Assembly (NCBI GenBank): GCA_000244995.1
Contig: CM001438.1
Coordinates: 3,124,090 to 3,188,089 of the forward strand
Direction: 5' to 3'
DNA: 64,000 nt
DNA from: Burkholderiales bacterium JOSHI_001
GTDB lineage: Bacteria > Pseudomonadota > Gammaproteobacteria > Burkholderiales > Burkholderiaceae_C
Positions 10,096 to 17,648 of this stretch are shown one piece after another. Positions within the stretch are counted from its first letter, which is position 1; every line of letters starts with the position of its first letter. Below the pieces are notes generated by a model that made no database searches, was not told the DNA's origin, and saw nothing but the letters and a program-made list of their open reading frames with translations. The translations under genes were made by a program, and so were the position numbers.

Positions 10096-10554
10096 TCAGC
10101 AGTTGGACGTGAGACCGCTGACGTATTTTCCGGCCGAGCCGATGGACCAGAGTTCGCCGCGGGCGTCGTCGTCGTCCTCGGCCAGGCCCAGGTGGATCCA
10201 GCGCCCGTACTCGTAGATGATCTGGTCACGCGGAATGTCCAACCTGGCAATGGCCCGTGCCGTGGCCAGCACCGTGCCGAAGTCCTTGACGGTGAAGTCC
10301 ACCGCCAGGCCCTTGGTGTGGAAACTGCCCTTGGCGCCGCCGATGGCGGTGTTCAGGGCCGGGCAGCGGTAGCCGCTGCTGACCACGATGGGCTTGTGGC
10401 CCAGCGCGGCGCGCACCACTTCCAGCGTGGCGGCCAGGCGGCTCAGGTTGCGCAGCGCTGCCGCGTCGGGCGTGTTGTCGATGCCCTTGCGGGCGGCGGT
10501 TTGGCTGGCGGTGAATTCTTCGAGCGTGAAATGCTCGGAAAGCTTGCGGGTCAT
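10096..10554 (-). CDS. M15-family zinc D-Ala-D-Ala carboxypeptidase/endolysin-like peptidase
   Basis: 152 residues from the ATG at 10554, which has a GGGAG site 8 bases upstream. The sequence begins KLSEHFTLEEFTASQTAAR and then carries SGYRCPALNTAIGGAKGSFH with the zinc motif HTKGLAVDF (H79, D86) and WIHLGL (H121), the ligand set of the M15_3 family. These enzymes cut the peptide stems of peptidoglycan and are common as phage endolysins and bacterial housekeeping hydrolases. No signal peptide is present, so access to the wall would need lysis, a holin or a secretion machine not seen here. It is the last gene of a minus-strand set with an unknown protein and two LuxR-type regulators. Confidence 0.85.
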   Translation of the reverse strand: MTRKLSEHFTLEEFTASQTAARKGIDNTPDAAALRNLSRLAATLEVVRAALGHKPIVVSSGYRCPALNTAIGGAKGSFHTKGLAVDFTVKDFGTVLATARAIARLDIPRDQIIYEYGRWIHLGLAEDDDDARGELWSIGSAGKYVSGLTSNC

Positions 10555-10600
10555 GGGGTACTCCCTGTTCAAGGCAATGGGTGGGGATGAAAGTGACGCG

Positions 10601-10631
10601 GCCGGCCCCGCCCGCTTCGGGCGGGGCCGGC
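10601..10631 (-). terminator. Very strong 14-bp hairpin between the unknown gene and the M15 peptidase
   Basis: A perfect 14-base-pair GC stem (10601-10614 with 10618-10631) has a three-base loop. It falls in the 96-base gap between the end of the unknown gene and the M15 start. There is no T-run on either side, so it may act as a pause or attenuator, or as an mRNA-stabilising end, and not as a full intrinsic terminator. Confidence 0.5.
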
Positions 10632-10650
10632 TCGCACTTCTGCTTTCGCT

Positions 10651-11316
10651 TCAGGTGTGGTTGTCGAAGCGCAGGTCCTGCAGGCGCTTGGCGTTCTTGG
10701 GCTTGGGGTCGTCCCAGATCGGCTTGGCGATGGCATAGCCGAAGCACGAGCCCTTCTGCAGCGTGATGGTGGTGTCGCCGCTGACGCCCGCCGTCAGCTT
10801 GGGCTTGATGGTCACGCCGTGGACGGTGAACTCGGCCTCGTGCGAGGTGTTCACCGCGAAGTGCTTGCTGGTCTCGGCCTTGACCACCAGGAACACGCCG
10901 GTGCAGATGCGGGCGTCTTCACCCCAGTCCTTCAGCTTTTCACGCAGGGCGGGGGAATCGTTCACCGCACGCACCACGTCATCGGTTTCGATTTCGAAGT
11001 ACATCAGCTCCAGCTTGCGCGACACCACGGCTTCGTAGCCCAGGCTGCCCTGGCCGCCCGGAAAGACCTTGGCCAAGTTGATCTTGCCCAGGAAGTCCAG
11101 CTTGCTGGTGCGGGTGGAGTCGATGCTGATGTTGCCCAGGTTCTTGACCTGGAGCTTCTTGCCGGCGATGCGGTCCTTGGCCTCGAACCAGCTGGGCTTG
11201 CCCAGCGGCGTGCGGATTTCTCCGACGTCGCCCAGTTCCACCGATTCGGCGCCGCCGCGCCAGAACTCGCGGCCGTTCAGTTTGATTTCGTTGGTCTTGA
11301 CAATGGCTTCAGCCAT
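10651..11316 (-). CDS. Unrecognised 221-residue beta-rich protein
   Basis: The start is the ATG at 11316 (MAEAIVKTNEIKLNGREFWR), with AAAGGAGA upstream as a good ribosome site. I do not recognise a family. There is no signal peptide, no lipobox and no long hydrophobic segment. The sequence alternates hydrophobic and polar residues in strand-like stretches (LQVKNLGNISIDSTRTSKLD; SRKLELMYFEIETDDVVRAV). It then has a charged helix (ALREKLKDWGEDAR), a strand ICTGVFLVVKAETS, and later TTITLQKGSCFGYAIAKPIW. The tail after residue 200 is basic and polar. It lies between a small LuxR-type HTH gene and an M15 peptidase on the same strand, which suggests co-regulation. A distant gasdermin-like layout is discussed as a finding but is only a hunch. 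Confidence 0.75.
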   Translation of the reverse strand: MAEAIVKTNEIKLNGREFWRGGAESVELGDVGEIRTPLGKPSWFEAKDRIAGKKLQVKNLGNISIDSTRTSKLDFLGKINLAKVFPGGQGSLGYEAVVSRKLELMYFEIETDDVVRAVNDSPALREKLKDWGEDARICTGVFLVVKAETSKHFAVNTSHEAEFTVHGVTIKPKLTAGVSGDTTITLQKGSCFGYAIAKPIWDDPKPKNAKRLQDLRFDNHT

Positions 11317-11350
11317 GATGATTTCTCCTTTGAAAATGGGGTGATGTGAA

Positions 11351-11369
11351 GCGGGCGGCTTGCGCCCGC
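11351..11369 (-). terminator. 7-bp GC hairpin between the HTH gene and the unknown gene
   Basis: GCGGGCG (11351-11357) pairs with CGCCCGC (11363-11369) around a five-base loop, 9 bases beyond the stop of the small HTH gene on the minus strand. It lacks a T-run. It may modulate read-through into the next gene. Confidence 0.35.
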
Positions 11370-11378
11370 CTCGGGGTT

Positions 11379-11753
11379 TCACTCGGTGGTGGTGCCGGCA
11401 GCGGCTTCGCTGACCGGCGGTTCGTCGCTTTCGCCCACGTCGACGTCAGCGAATTCGTCGCTTGGCGCCTGGCTGGCCTGGGCTTCGGTGCCGCCGCCGT
11501 GGCCCTGTGCGTGGCCGGTCTGCTGCGGGTGCAGCGCGCTCAGCGCGTCCAGCGCCGCCTGGGGCGAATCGACACCCAGGCGGGCAAACATGGCCGCCAG
11601 GCGCTGCTTCAGGTTCTGCTCATTGCGACCCAGGCGGTGGGCGATGGCGGCCAGGTCGTGGCCCTGGACAAGCCACTTCAGCACGCGCCGGGCGCCCGCA
11701 GACGGACGGCGATGCTGACCCATGGGGGGGCGGTGGTTCGGGTTCGGTTTCAT
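11379..11753 (-). CDS. Small LuxR-type helix-turn-helix protein with acidic tail
   Basis: 124 residues from the ATG at 11753, which has a GGGAG site upstream. After a basic leader rich in Pro, His and Arg, residues about 20-70 (RRVLKWLVQGHDLAAIAHRL, then GRNEQNLKQRLAAMFARLGV) match the four-helix LuxR/GerE DNA-binding fold in spacing. The rest is a His/Gln-rich then strongly acidic, disordered-looking tail (DEFADVDVGESDEPPVSEA). It has no receiver, PAS or autoinducer domain. It follows a large LuxR-family regulator on the same strand and precedes the unknown gene, so a local regulator of this cassette is a reasonable inference. The recognition helix is not a close match to classical LuxR proteins. 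Confidence 0.7.
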   Translation of the reverse strand: MKPNPNHRPPMGQHRRPSAGARRVLKWLVQGHDLAAIAHRLGRNEQNLKQRLAAMFARLGVDSPQAALDALSALHPQQTGHAQGHGGGTEAQASQAPSDEFADVDVGESDEPPVSEAAAGTTTE

Positions 11754-11920
11754 GGTGATGACTCCCTGTGTGAAGGTGGAGGTGGGTGGCGCCGTGTGGG
11801 TCCCGAAGGGTTGAGGGTCCGCCGCGGCGGCCGCGCTTTTCAGGTCGCGACACCCCAAAGTTAGGCGCTGCGGCGGCGCGCTTCCCGCGCCCGGCCACCT
11901 GGATTTGGTCGAAGCGGTAC

Positions 11921-14563
11921 CTAGATTTCCGGGGCCTGGCGGGCACGTGCCACCGCGGCCTCGCGGCTGGGCACCCCCAGCTTGGCCAGCAAGGCGGCCA
12001 CGTGGTGCTCCACCGTGCGTTCGGACCGGTGCAACTTCAGGGCGATGGCCCGGTTGCTCAGGCCCAGGGCCAGGAGGTCCAGCACCTGGCGCTCGCGCGC
12101 CGTCAGGCCCAGCGGGTCGCAGCGTGCGTGGCGGTTCGGCCCGCGTCCCACCTCGTCGATGCCGGCCAGGCGAAGGCGCCGCCGCGCCAGCCGGGCGGCC
12201 GGTGCGGCACCCAGGGCATCCAGCAGTTGCAGGGCTTCCCGCAGGTCTTCCACGTTCCCCGCCATCAAGGCCAACGCCTGGTCGTAGCGGCATCCCAGGC
12301 CGGCCCAGGCCTGGGCGGCGCCGCGCACGTCCCCGGTCAGCGATGCGGCAGCCGGTGGTGACACCGGGGCGTTGAAGCCCGCTGGCAGGCGCCCGACCCG
12401 GGCCAACCACACCGCCAGCTGGCCGATGCGCCAACGCTCACCGGAGCGCAAGGCGCCCGGCAAGGCCTCCAACGCCACCCGGGCCACGGCGTCGTGGTCG
12501 CCGCGCAGCCAGGCTGCTTCGGCCCGCGCCACCGCCTGGGGCGCGTACCAGGGGTCCACCGCCATCAGGCGCCGGCCCTCGACCATCGCCGTCCAGTGGC
12601 TGTCGTAGTCGGCCTCGCCGCGCCGCAGGCCGATCAGGGCGCGCACATGGCGCGCCTGTTCGGCTTCCAGGGGAGACGTGGTGGGCAGCCCGGTCATTCG
12701 ATCCAACAGGGCCAGGCTGCGCGCCCATTCGCCGCGTTCCATGGCGCCATAGGCGCCGCGCACGCACAGGCGGGCGAAGCGCATGTCCTGGTCGCAGGCC
12801 TCGCAGTGCACCAGGCCTTCCTCGACCCAGGACGCCAGGGCGTCCAGGCGCCGGTGCACCAGGCACAGCGACGCCAGGTTGACATAGGCCCGCGCCACGT
12901 CCTCGTCCAGCCCATTGCGGCGCGCGATGGCCAGGCTGCGGTCGAGCAGGGCCCATGACGAGGCACGGTCGTCGCGCACCAGTTCGGCAAAGCCCAGCGT
13001 GTTCAGGGCATGGCCCACCCCTGGCTCGTCGCCCAGGGCTTCGAAGAGCGCCAGCGCGCGGGCGGCCCAGTGCGCCGCCTGGCCCTGGGCTTCGTCCAGC
13101 AGGTGAAGTTGGGCCATCACGGCGCAGGACGAGGCCAGTTCACGTTTGTCACCCAATGACTCGAACAAGGCCACCGCCTGGGCCGCCTGCTCGGTGCCCA
13201 GGGTGATCTCGCCGCGGTACCAATGCAGGCGGGCCATGTCGCGCAGGTCTTCGCCCTGCTGGCGCAACTCACCCAGTTGTCGGTGCAGCGCCAGCGAGCG
13301 GCGGCGTGCCTGCAGCGCGTCCTCCAGCCGGCTGCAGGCCGCGCAGGCCTGGGCATGGCTCACGCGCAATGCCGCCTCGGTGGCCGGGTCCAGCCGGTGC
13401 GCTTCGCGCAGGGCCAGTGCCAGGTGGTCCGCGGCCTGCCGGTAGGCGGACGCGGCACTGGCCTGGGCAGCGGCATGCGGGGCCAGGCGAACCACCGCGG
13501 TCCACAGGCCGCCGCGCTCGGCATGGTGGAGCAGGCGAACCGGCGGCGCGCCGTGTTGGGTCAGGACGTCCAGCAGGGCCAGGTGCAGGTCGGCGGCACG
13601 CCCGGCCGGGATGGCTTCCTCCACGCTCACGCGCGCCAACTCGTGCCGGAAGCGAAGCCGCCCCTCGTCGCTGCACAGCAGCTTGCGGCCCAAGGCTTCG
13701 TCCACCGCCGCTGGGCTGTCCTCGAGCAGGGCGTCGATCACACTGGCTTCCAGTCCGAAGGGGGCCAAGGCCACCAGGTCGAGCACGTCGCGCGCAGCCG
13801 CCGTCAACAAGGCGGCGCGGGCCAGCACGGCGTCCCGCACGGCATGCGGCAGGCGGCCTTCCGGGGCCGCCAGCAGTTCCGCCAGGAAAAAGGGGTTGCC
13901 CTGTGTCGCGCGGTACAGGCCCTTGGCCGGGCGGCCTGCACGTGCGGCCATCGCCTCCACCGCGCCCATGGACAGCGGCAAGAGCCCCAGGCGCGTGGTG
14001 GCATGGCGCGGCAAACGCGCCAACCAGCCTTGAAGGACCGGGGCCGGGCCCTGCTCTTCATCCCGATAGGCCACCACCAGCAGGGCCCGCGTGGATGCGA
14101 TGCGCCGCGCCGCGTAGCCCAGCAGGTCCAGCGTGGCGCTGTCGGCCCACTGCAGGTCGTCGATCACCAGCACCACTGGCCGCGCACGCTCGCGCAGCAG
14201 TGCCAGCAGGCCCCCCAGGACGTCCGCGTTCAGCCGGCCGGCGCGCACCTGCGACGCCAGGCCTGGCGGCAGGGCGTCCAGCAGTTCGATCAGTGGCGCC
14301 AACGCAGGCGCCGCGTGCATGGGCTCACCCTGTCCCCAAAGCCACTGCACATCGGCACCGGCCTGGCGGCGCAGTTGGCGCAGCAGGCTGGTCTTGCCGA
14401 CCCCGGCTTCGCCATGCACCACGACACAGCGCCCGGACTCCGGCTGCAGGCGCAGGGCGGCCACGCAGGCCGTCAGGTGGGCCAGCTCGGCGTCGCGCTC
14501 GAGCAATGCCCCCGTGTCGGCCGCATCGGCATCGGGCCCGAAGGCTTCCTGCGATTGACCCAT
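11921..14563 (-). CDS. Large ATP-binding LuxR-family (LAL/MalT-like) transcriptional regulator
   Basis: 880 residues from the ATG at 14563; an upstream in-frame start at 14638 cannot be excluded. The AAA/STAND ATPase part has Walker A HGEAGVGKTSLLRQL (about 51-62) and Walker B PVVLVIDDLQWAD (about 129-141). The middle is a helical, TPR-like region rich in Ala and Leu. The C-terminus is a clear LuxR HTH (LTARERQVLDLLALGLSNRA, then SERTVEHHVAALLAKLGVPS). Such STAND regulators oligomerise when an inducer binds and then activate nearby promoters. Downstream on the same strand are the small HTH gene, the unknown gene and the M15 peptidase; upstream and divergent is an MFS transporter. Either or both may be targets. 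Confidence 0.9.
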   Translation of the reverse strand: MGQSQEAFGPDADAADTGALLERDAELAHLTACVAALRLQPESGRCVVVHGEAGVGKTSLLRQLRRQAGADVQWLWGQGEPMHAAPALAPLIELLDALPPGLASQVRAGRLNADVLGGLLALLRERARPVVLVIDDLQWADSATLDLLGYAARRIASTRALLVVAYRDEEQGPAPVLQGWLARLPRHATTRLGLLPLSMGAVEAMAARAGRPAKGLYRATQGNPFFLAELLAAPEGRLPHAVRDAVLARAALLTAAARDVLDLVALAPFGLEASVIDALLEDSPAAVDEALGRKLLCSDEGRLRFRHELARVSVEEAIPAGRAADLHLALLDVLTQHGAPPVRLLHHAERGGLWTAVVRLAPHAAAQASAASAYRQAADHLALALREAHRLDPATEAALRVSHAQACAACSRLEDALQARRRSLALHRQLGELRQQGEDLRDMARLHWYRGEITLGTEQAAQAVALFESLGDKRELASSCAVMAQLHLLDEAQGQAAHWAARALALFEALGDEPGVGHALNTLGFAELVRDDRASSWALLDRSLAIARRNGLDEDVARAYVNLASLCLVHRRLDALASWVEEGLVHCEACDQDMRFARLCVRGAYGAMERGEWARSLALLDRMTGLPTTSPLEAEQARHVRALIGLRRGEADYDSHWTAMVEGRRLMAVDPWYAPQAVARAEAAWLRGDHDAVARVALEALPGALRSGERWRIGQLAVWLARVGRLPAGFNAPVSPPAAASLTGDVRGAAQAWAGLGCRYDQALALMAGNVEDLREALQLLDALGAAPAARLARRRLRLAGIDEVGRGPNRHARCDPLGLTARERQVLDLLALGLSNRAIALKLHRSERTVEHHVAALLAKLGVPSREAAVARARQAPEI

Positions 14564-14692
14564 GGCGGCATTTTGCAGACACGCGTCGCCATGCGCGACC
14601 CCATCGCGGGGGGGAAGCGCGAGCGCCGGGCAAGTCAAGCGCTCACCGACCCCACGGCGGCAGCCACCCGCCGATCTCGCTACAGTGCGGGG

Positions 14693-15934
14693 ATGACCGC
14701 TTCACCGCCCGCCAGCGCCAAACCTGCGCGCCTGTCCATGTTCCAGGTGCTGCTGTGCGGCGCCATGATCGTCACCCTGTCCATGGGCATCCGCCACGGC
14801 TTCGGCCTGTGGCTGCAACCCATCACCATGGACCGCGGCTGGACGCGCGAGACTTTCGCGTTCGCGCTGGCCGTCCAGAACATCGCCTGGGGCCTGGCCG
14901 GGCCGCTGGCCGGCATGCTGGCCGACCGCTTCGGCGCCTTCCGGGTCATTCTGGTCGGTGCCGTGTTGTACGCCGCCGGGCTGGTGCTCATGGCGCTGGC
15001 CACCTCGGGCCTGGCCTTCACCGGCAGTGCGGGCGTGCTGCTGGGCCTGGCCCAGTCGGGCACCACCTACGCGGTGATCTACGGGGTGATCGCCCGCAAC
15101 GTCGATCCGGCCAAGCGTTCCTGGGCCATGGGGGTGGCCGCGGCGGCGGGCTCCTTCGGCCAGTTCCTGATGGTGCCGGTTGAAAACTGGCTGATCAGCC
15201 ACTGGGGTTGGCAGCAGGCGCTGTTCATCCTGGGCTGCGCGGCGCTGGCCATCGTGCCGCTGGCGCTGGGCCTGCGTGAGCCGCCGCATGTGCCCGCTGC
15301 CGGCGCGCACCAGCAAAGCATCGGCTCGGCCCTGCGGGAAGCCTTCGGCTACCGCAGTTTCCAATTGCTGATGGCCGGCTACTTTGTCTGCGGCTTCCAG
15401 GTGGTGTTCATCGGCGTGCACATGCCCAGCTACCTGAAGGACCATGGCCTGTCGCCCAGCGTGGCCACCACCGCGCTGGCGCTGATCGGCCTGTTCAATG
15501 TGTTCGGCACCTACGCCGCCGGGGTGCTCGGGCAGAAGATGCCCAAGCGCCACATCCTGTCGGCCATCTACCTGGCGCGTTCGGTGGCCATCGTCATCTT
15601 CCTGGCGGCGCCGCTGACGCCCTGGAGCGTTTACATCTTTTCGTCGGTGATGGGCTTCCTGTGGCTGTCCACGGTGCCGCCCACCAACGCCGTGGTGGCG
15701 CAGATCTTCGGCGTGCAGTACATGTCCATGCTGGGCGGCTTCGTGTTCATGAGCCACCAGGTGGGGTCCTTCCTGGGCGTGTGGCTGGGCGGCAGGCTCT
15801 ACGACATGACCGGCAGCTACGACGTGGTGTGGTGGCTGGCGGTGGCGCTGGGCGTCTTTGCCGCGCTGGTGAACCTGCCGGTGCGCGAAGGGGCCATCGC
15901 GCGGCCCGCCGCGCCTCAGGCGGTGCCGGCCTGA
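14693..15934 (+). CDS. Major facilitator superfamily transporter
   Basis: 413 residues beginning MTASPPASAKPARLSMFQVL, with about 12 hydrophobic segments. The loop after TM2 reads GMLADRFGAFRVILVGAVLY, the typical MFS G-x-x-x-D-R motif. Other segments are SGTTYAVIYGVIARNVDPAK and AGVLGQKMPKRHILSAIYLA. The pattern resembles the organic-anion/monocarboxylate branch common in Burkholderiales, but the substrate cannot be read. It is divergent from the LuxR-family regulator with a gap of about 130 bases, so that regulator may control it. A very small membrane-protein gene follows 16 bases later. Confidence 0.9.
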   Translation: MTASPPASAKPARLSMFQVLLCGAMIVTLSMGIRHGFGLWLQPITMDRGWTRETFAFALAVQNIAWGLAGPLAGMLADRFGAFRVILVGAVLYAAGLVLMALATSGLAFTGSAGVLLGLAQSGTTYAVIYGVIARNVDPAKRSWAMGVAAAAGSFGQFLMVPVENWLISHWGWQQALFILGCAALAIVPLALGLREPPHVPAAGAHQQSIGSALREAFGYRSFQLLMAGYFVCGFQVVFIGVHMPSYLKDHGLSPSVATTALALIGLFNVFGTYAAGVLGQKMPKRHILSAIYLARSVAIVIFLAAPLTPWSVYIFSSVMGFLWLSTVPPTNAVVAQIFGVQYMSMLGGFVFMSHQVGSFLGVWLGGRLYDMTGSYDVVWWLAVALGVFAALVNLPVREGAIARPAAPQAVPA

Positions 15935-15950
15935 GCGGGACACCGGGCCC

Positions 15951-16085
15951 ATGACGGAACCGAAATCCACGCGCTGGTGGCTGCTGCGCGTGGCCGTGGC
16001 CGTGGCCCTGGGCCTGGTGTTCTCGGCCTACCTGAACCCGCACCTCGTGGTCGACCTGGCCGGCCGCGTGTGGGCCTGCTTCTGA
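15951..16085 (+). CDS. Putative 44-residue single-pass membrane protein
   Basis: The ATG at 15951 opens a 45-codon frame ending in TGA at 16085. After a basic start (MTEPKSTRWW) comes one hydrophobic helix (LLRVAVAVALGLVFSAYLNP) and a short tail LVVDLAGRVWACF. It fits exactly between the MFS gene (16 bases after its stop) and the methyltransferase (5 bases before its start), as a co-transcribed small gene would. No convincing Shine-Dalgarno site is visible. The composition is that of a real membrane segment, but a chance frame is possible in GC-rich DNA. Confidence 0.55.
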   Translation: MTEPKSTRWWLLRVAVAVALGLVFSAYLNPHLVVDLAGRVWACF

Positions 16086-16090
16086 AGTCC

Positions 16091-16636
16091 ATGCACACCG
16101 CCCTGGCACCGTCGGACTGGCTCACCCGCTGGGCCCACCTGCTGCCGGCGGGCGGCACGGTGCTGGACGTGGCCTGCGGGTCGGGTCGCCATGTGCGCTG
16201 GCTGGCCGAGCGCGGCTTCAGCGTCACGGCCCTGGACCGCGACGCCGCGGCACTGGCCCCACTGGCGGGCCTGGCCGAGGTGGTGGTGGCCGACATCGAA
16301 GCCGCCGCCTGGCCCCTGCCCGGCCGGCACTTTGACGCTGTGCTGGTCACGAACTACCTGCACCGCCCGCTGCTCCCCACCCTGCTGGCCAGCCTGGCCG
16401 AGCATGGCGTGCTGCTTTACGAAACCTTTGCCCACGGCAACCAGAGCGTGGGCCGGCCGTCGCGGCCAGACTTCCTGCTGCAGCCCGGCGAACTGCTGGC
16501 CGCCACGGCCGGCCTGCGCGTGGTGGCCTACGAGGACGGTTTCGCCGACGCGCCAGCGCGCTTCATCCAGCGCGTGGTCGCGGTCCGCGAGCCGCCGGCC
16601 GACCCGCCGGCACGCCATCGCCTGTTGCCCGTCTGA
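16091..16636 (+). CDS. Class I SAM-dependent methyltransferase
   Basis: 181 residues from the ATG at 16091. A compact Rossmann methyltransferase: motif I is [20 protein letters not shown], followed by [13 protein letters not shown] (acidic end of strand 2) and [15 protein letters not shown] (motif IV region). It is close in size and sequence to small TehB-like/UbiE-like methyltransferases. The substrate is unknown. It lies 5 bases behind the small membrane-protein gene and 47 bases before dapA, in a plus-strand series. Confidence 0.85.
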   Translation: MHTALAPSDWLTRWAHLLPAGGTVLDVACGSGRHVRWLAERGFSVTALDRDAAALAPLAGLAEVVVADIEAAAWPLPGRHFDAVLVTNYLHRPLLPTLLASLAEHGVLLYETFAHGNQSVGRPSRPDFLLQPGELLAATAGLRVVAYEDGFADAPARFIQRVVAVREPPADPPARHRLLPV

Positions 16637-16654
16637 AGGGGCCATTCGCCCGGC

Positions 16655-16660
16655 TAAAAT
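16655..16660 (+). promoter_or_regulatory. Possible -10 element of the dapA promoter
   Basis: TAAAAT lies 24 bases before the dapA start, in an otherwise GC-rich stretch. The region 17 bases upstream (TCTGAA) is a weak -35 and lies inside the end of the methyltransferase gene. A ribosome site (AGGAAA) follows close to the ATG. Confidence 0.3.
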
Positions 16661-16683
16661 CGCCGGTTCAACCAGGAAACACC

Positions 16684-17565
16684 ATGACACCGATTGTTGG
16701 CAGCATCGTGGCCCTCGTCACGCCGATGCACGAGGACGGCAGCATCGATTACGACACGCTGCGCAAGCTGATCGACTGGCACATCGCCGAAGGCACCGAC
16801 TGCATCGGCGTGGTGGGCACCACGGGTGAATCGCCCACGGTGTCGATGGAAGAGAACTGCGAAATCATCAAGGTGGCGGTTCAGCACGCCGCCAAGCGCG
16901 TGCCCGTCATGGCCGGCACCGGCGCCAATTCCACCGCCGAGGCCATCGAGCTGACCCGCTACGCCAAGCAGGTGGGCGCCGATTGCCACCTCTCCGTCGT
17001 TCCCTACTACAACAAGCCTTCCCAGGAAGGCATCTACCAGCACTTCAAGGCCATTGCCGAAGCCGTGGACCTGCCTCTGGTGCTGTACAACGTGCCCGGC
17101 CGCACCGTGGCCGATATGCAGCCCGAGACCACGCTGCGCCTGGCTGGAGTGCCCGGCATCGTGGGCGTGAAGGAAGCCACCGGCAACATCGAACGCGCCG
17201 CGCAGCTGATCAAGCACGCGCCCCAGGGCTTTTCCATCTATTCGGGCGACGACGGCACCGCCATCGCGCTGATGCTGCTGGGCGGCCACGGCAACGTGAG
17301 CGTCACCGCCAACGTGGCGCCCAAGCTGATGCACGAGCTGTGCATCGCGGCCATCGAAGGCCAGGTCAAGCGCGCCACTGAAATCCACATGCGCCTGCTG
17401 CCGCTGCACAAGCAGCTGTTCTGCGAACCCAGTCCCGCGCCGGCCAAGTGGGCCATGTCGCAGTTGGGCCTGTGCCGGCCCCAGGTGCGCCTGCCCATCG
17501 TGGGCCTGACCGACGCCGGCCAGCGCCTGGTGGGCCAGGCGCTGCAGGACGCCGGGCTGCGCTGA
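16684..17565 (+). CDS. dapA: 4-hydroxy-tetrahydrodipicolinate synthase
   Basis: 293 residues, the normal length. It begins [20 protein letters not shown] and has the family blocks [26 protein letters not shown] and VLYNVPGRT (active-site Tyr). [13 protein letters not shown] holds the Schiff-base lysine, and [19 protein letters not shown] follows. It condenses pyruvate with aspartate semialdehyde, the first committed step of lysine and diaminopimelate synthesis in the cytosol. The bamC lipoprotein gene follows, an arrangement (dapA-bamC/nlpB) conserved across proteobacteria. Confidence 0.97.
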   Translation: MTPIVGSIVALVTPMHEDGSIDYDTLRKLIDWHIAEGTDCIGVVGTTGESPTVSMEENCEIIKVAVQHAAKRVPVMAGTGANSTAEAIELTRYAKQVGADCHLSVVPYYNKPSQEGIYQHFKAIAEAVDLPLVLYNVPGRTVADMQPETTLRLAGVPGIVGVKEATGNIERAAQLIKHAPQGFSIYSGDDGTAIALMLLGGHGNVSVTANVAPKLMHELCIAAIEGQVKRATEIHMRLLPLHKQLFCEPSPAPAKWAMSQLGLCRPQVRLPIVGLTDAGQRLVGQALQDAGLR

Positions 17566-17648
17566 TGCGCGCCGGCAGCCACACCCCGCCCATTTCCTGC
17601 CAAGGTGGCCGCGTTGCGGCCCGCCTGTCCATCCTCGGAGCCCGCAAC

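Noticed and set aside
10096-14563. Reading the M15 cassette as a prophage remnant
   Set aside because: No integrase, holin, tail, capsid or attachment-site repeats are seen in the flanks, and the LuxR-STAND regulator is not a phage type. The possibility of a domesticated endolysin is kept only as a remark.
17565-17648. Upstream ATG for bamC overlapping the dapA stop
   Set aside because: It would put about 28 extra residues before a lipoprotein signal peptide. The GTG at 17649 has a better ribosome site and gives a normal signal with lipobox.
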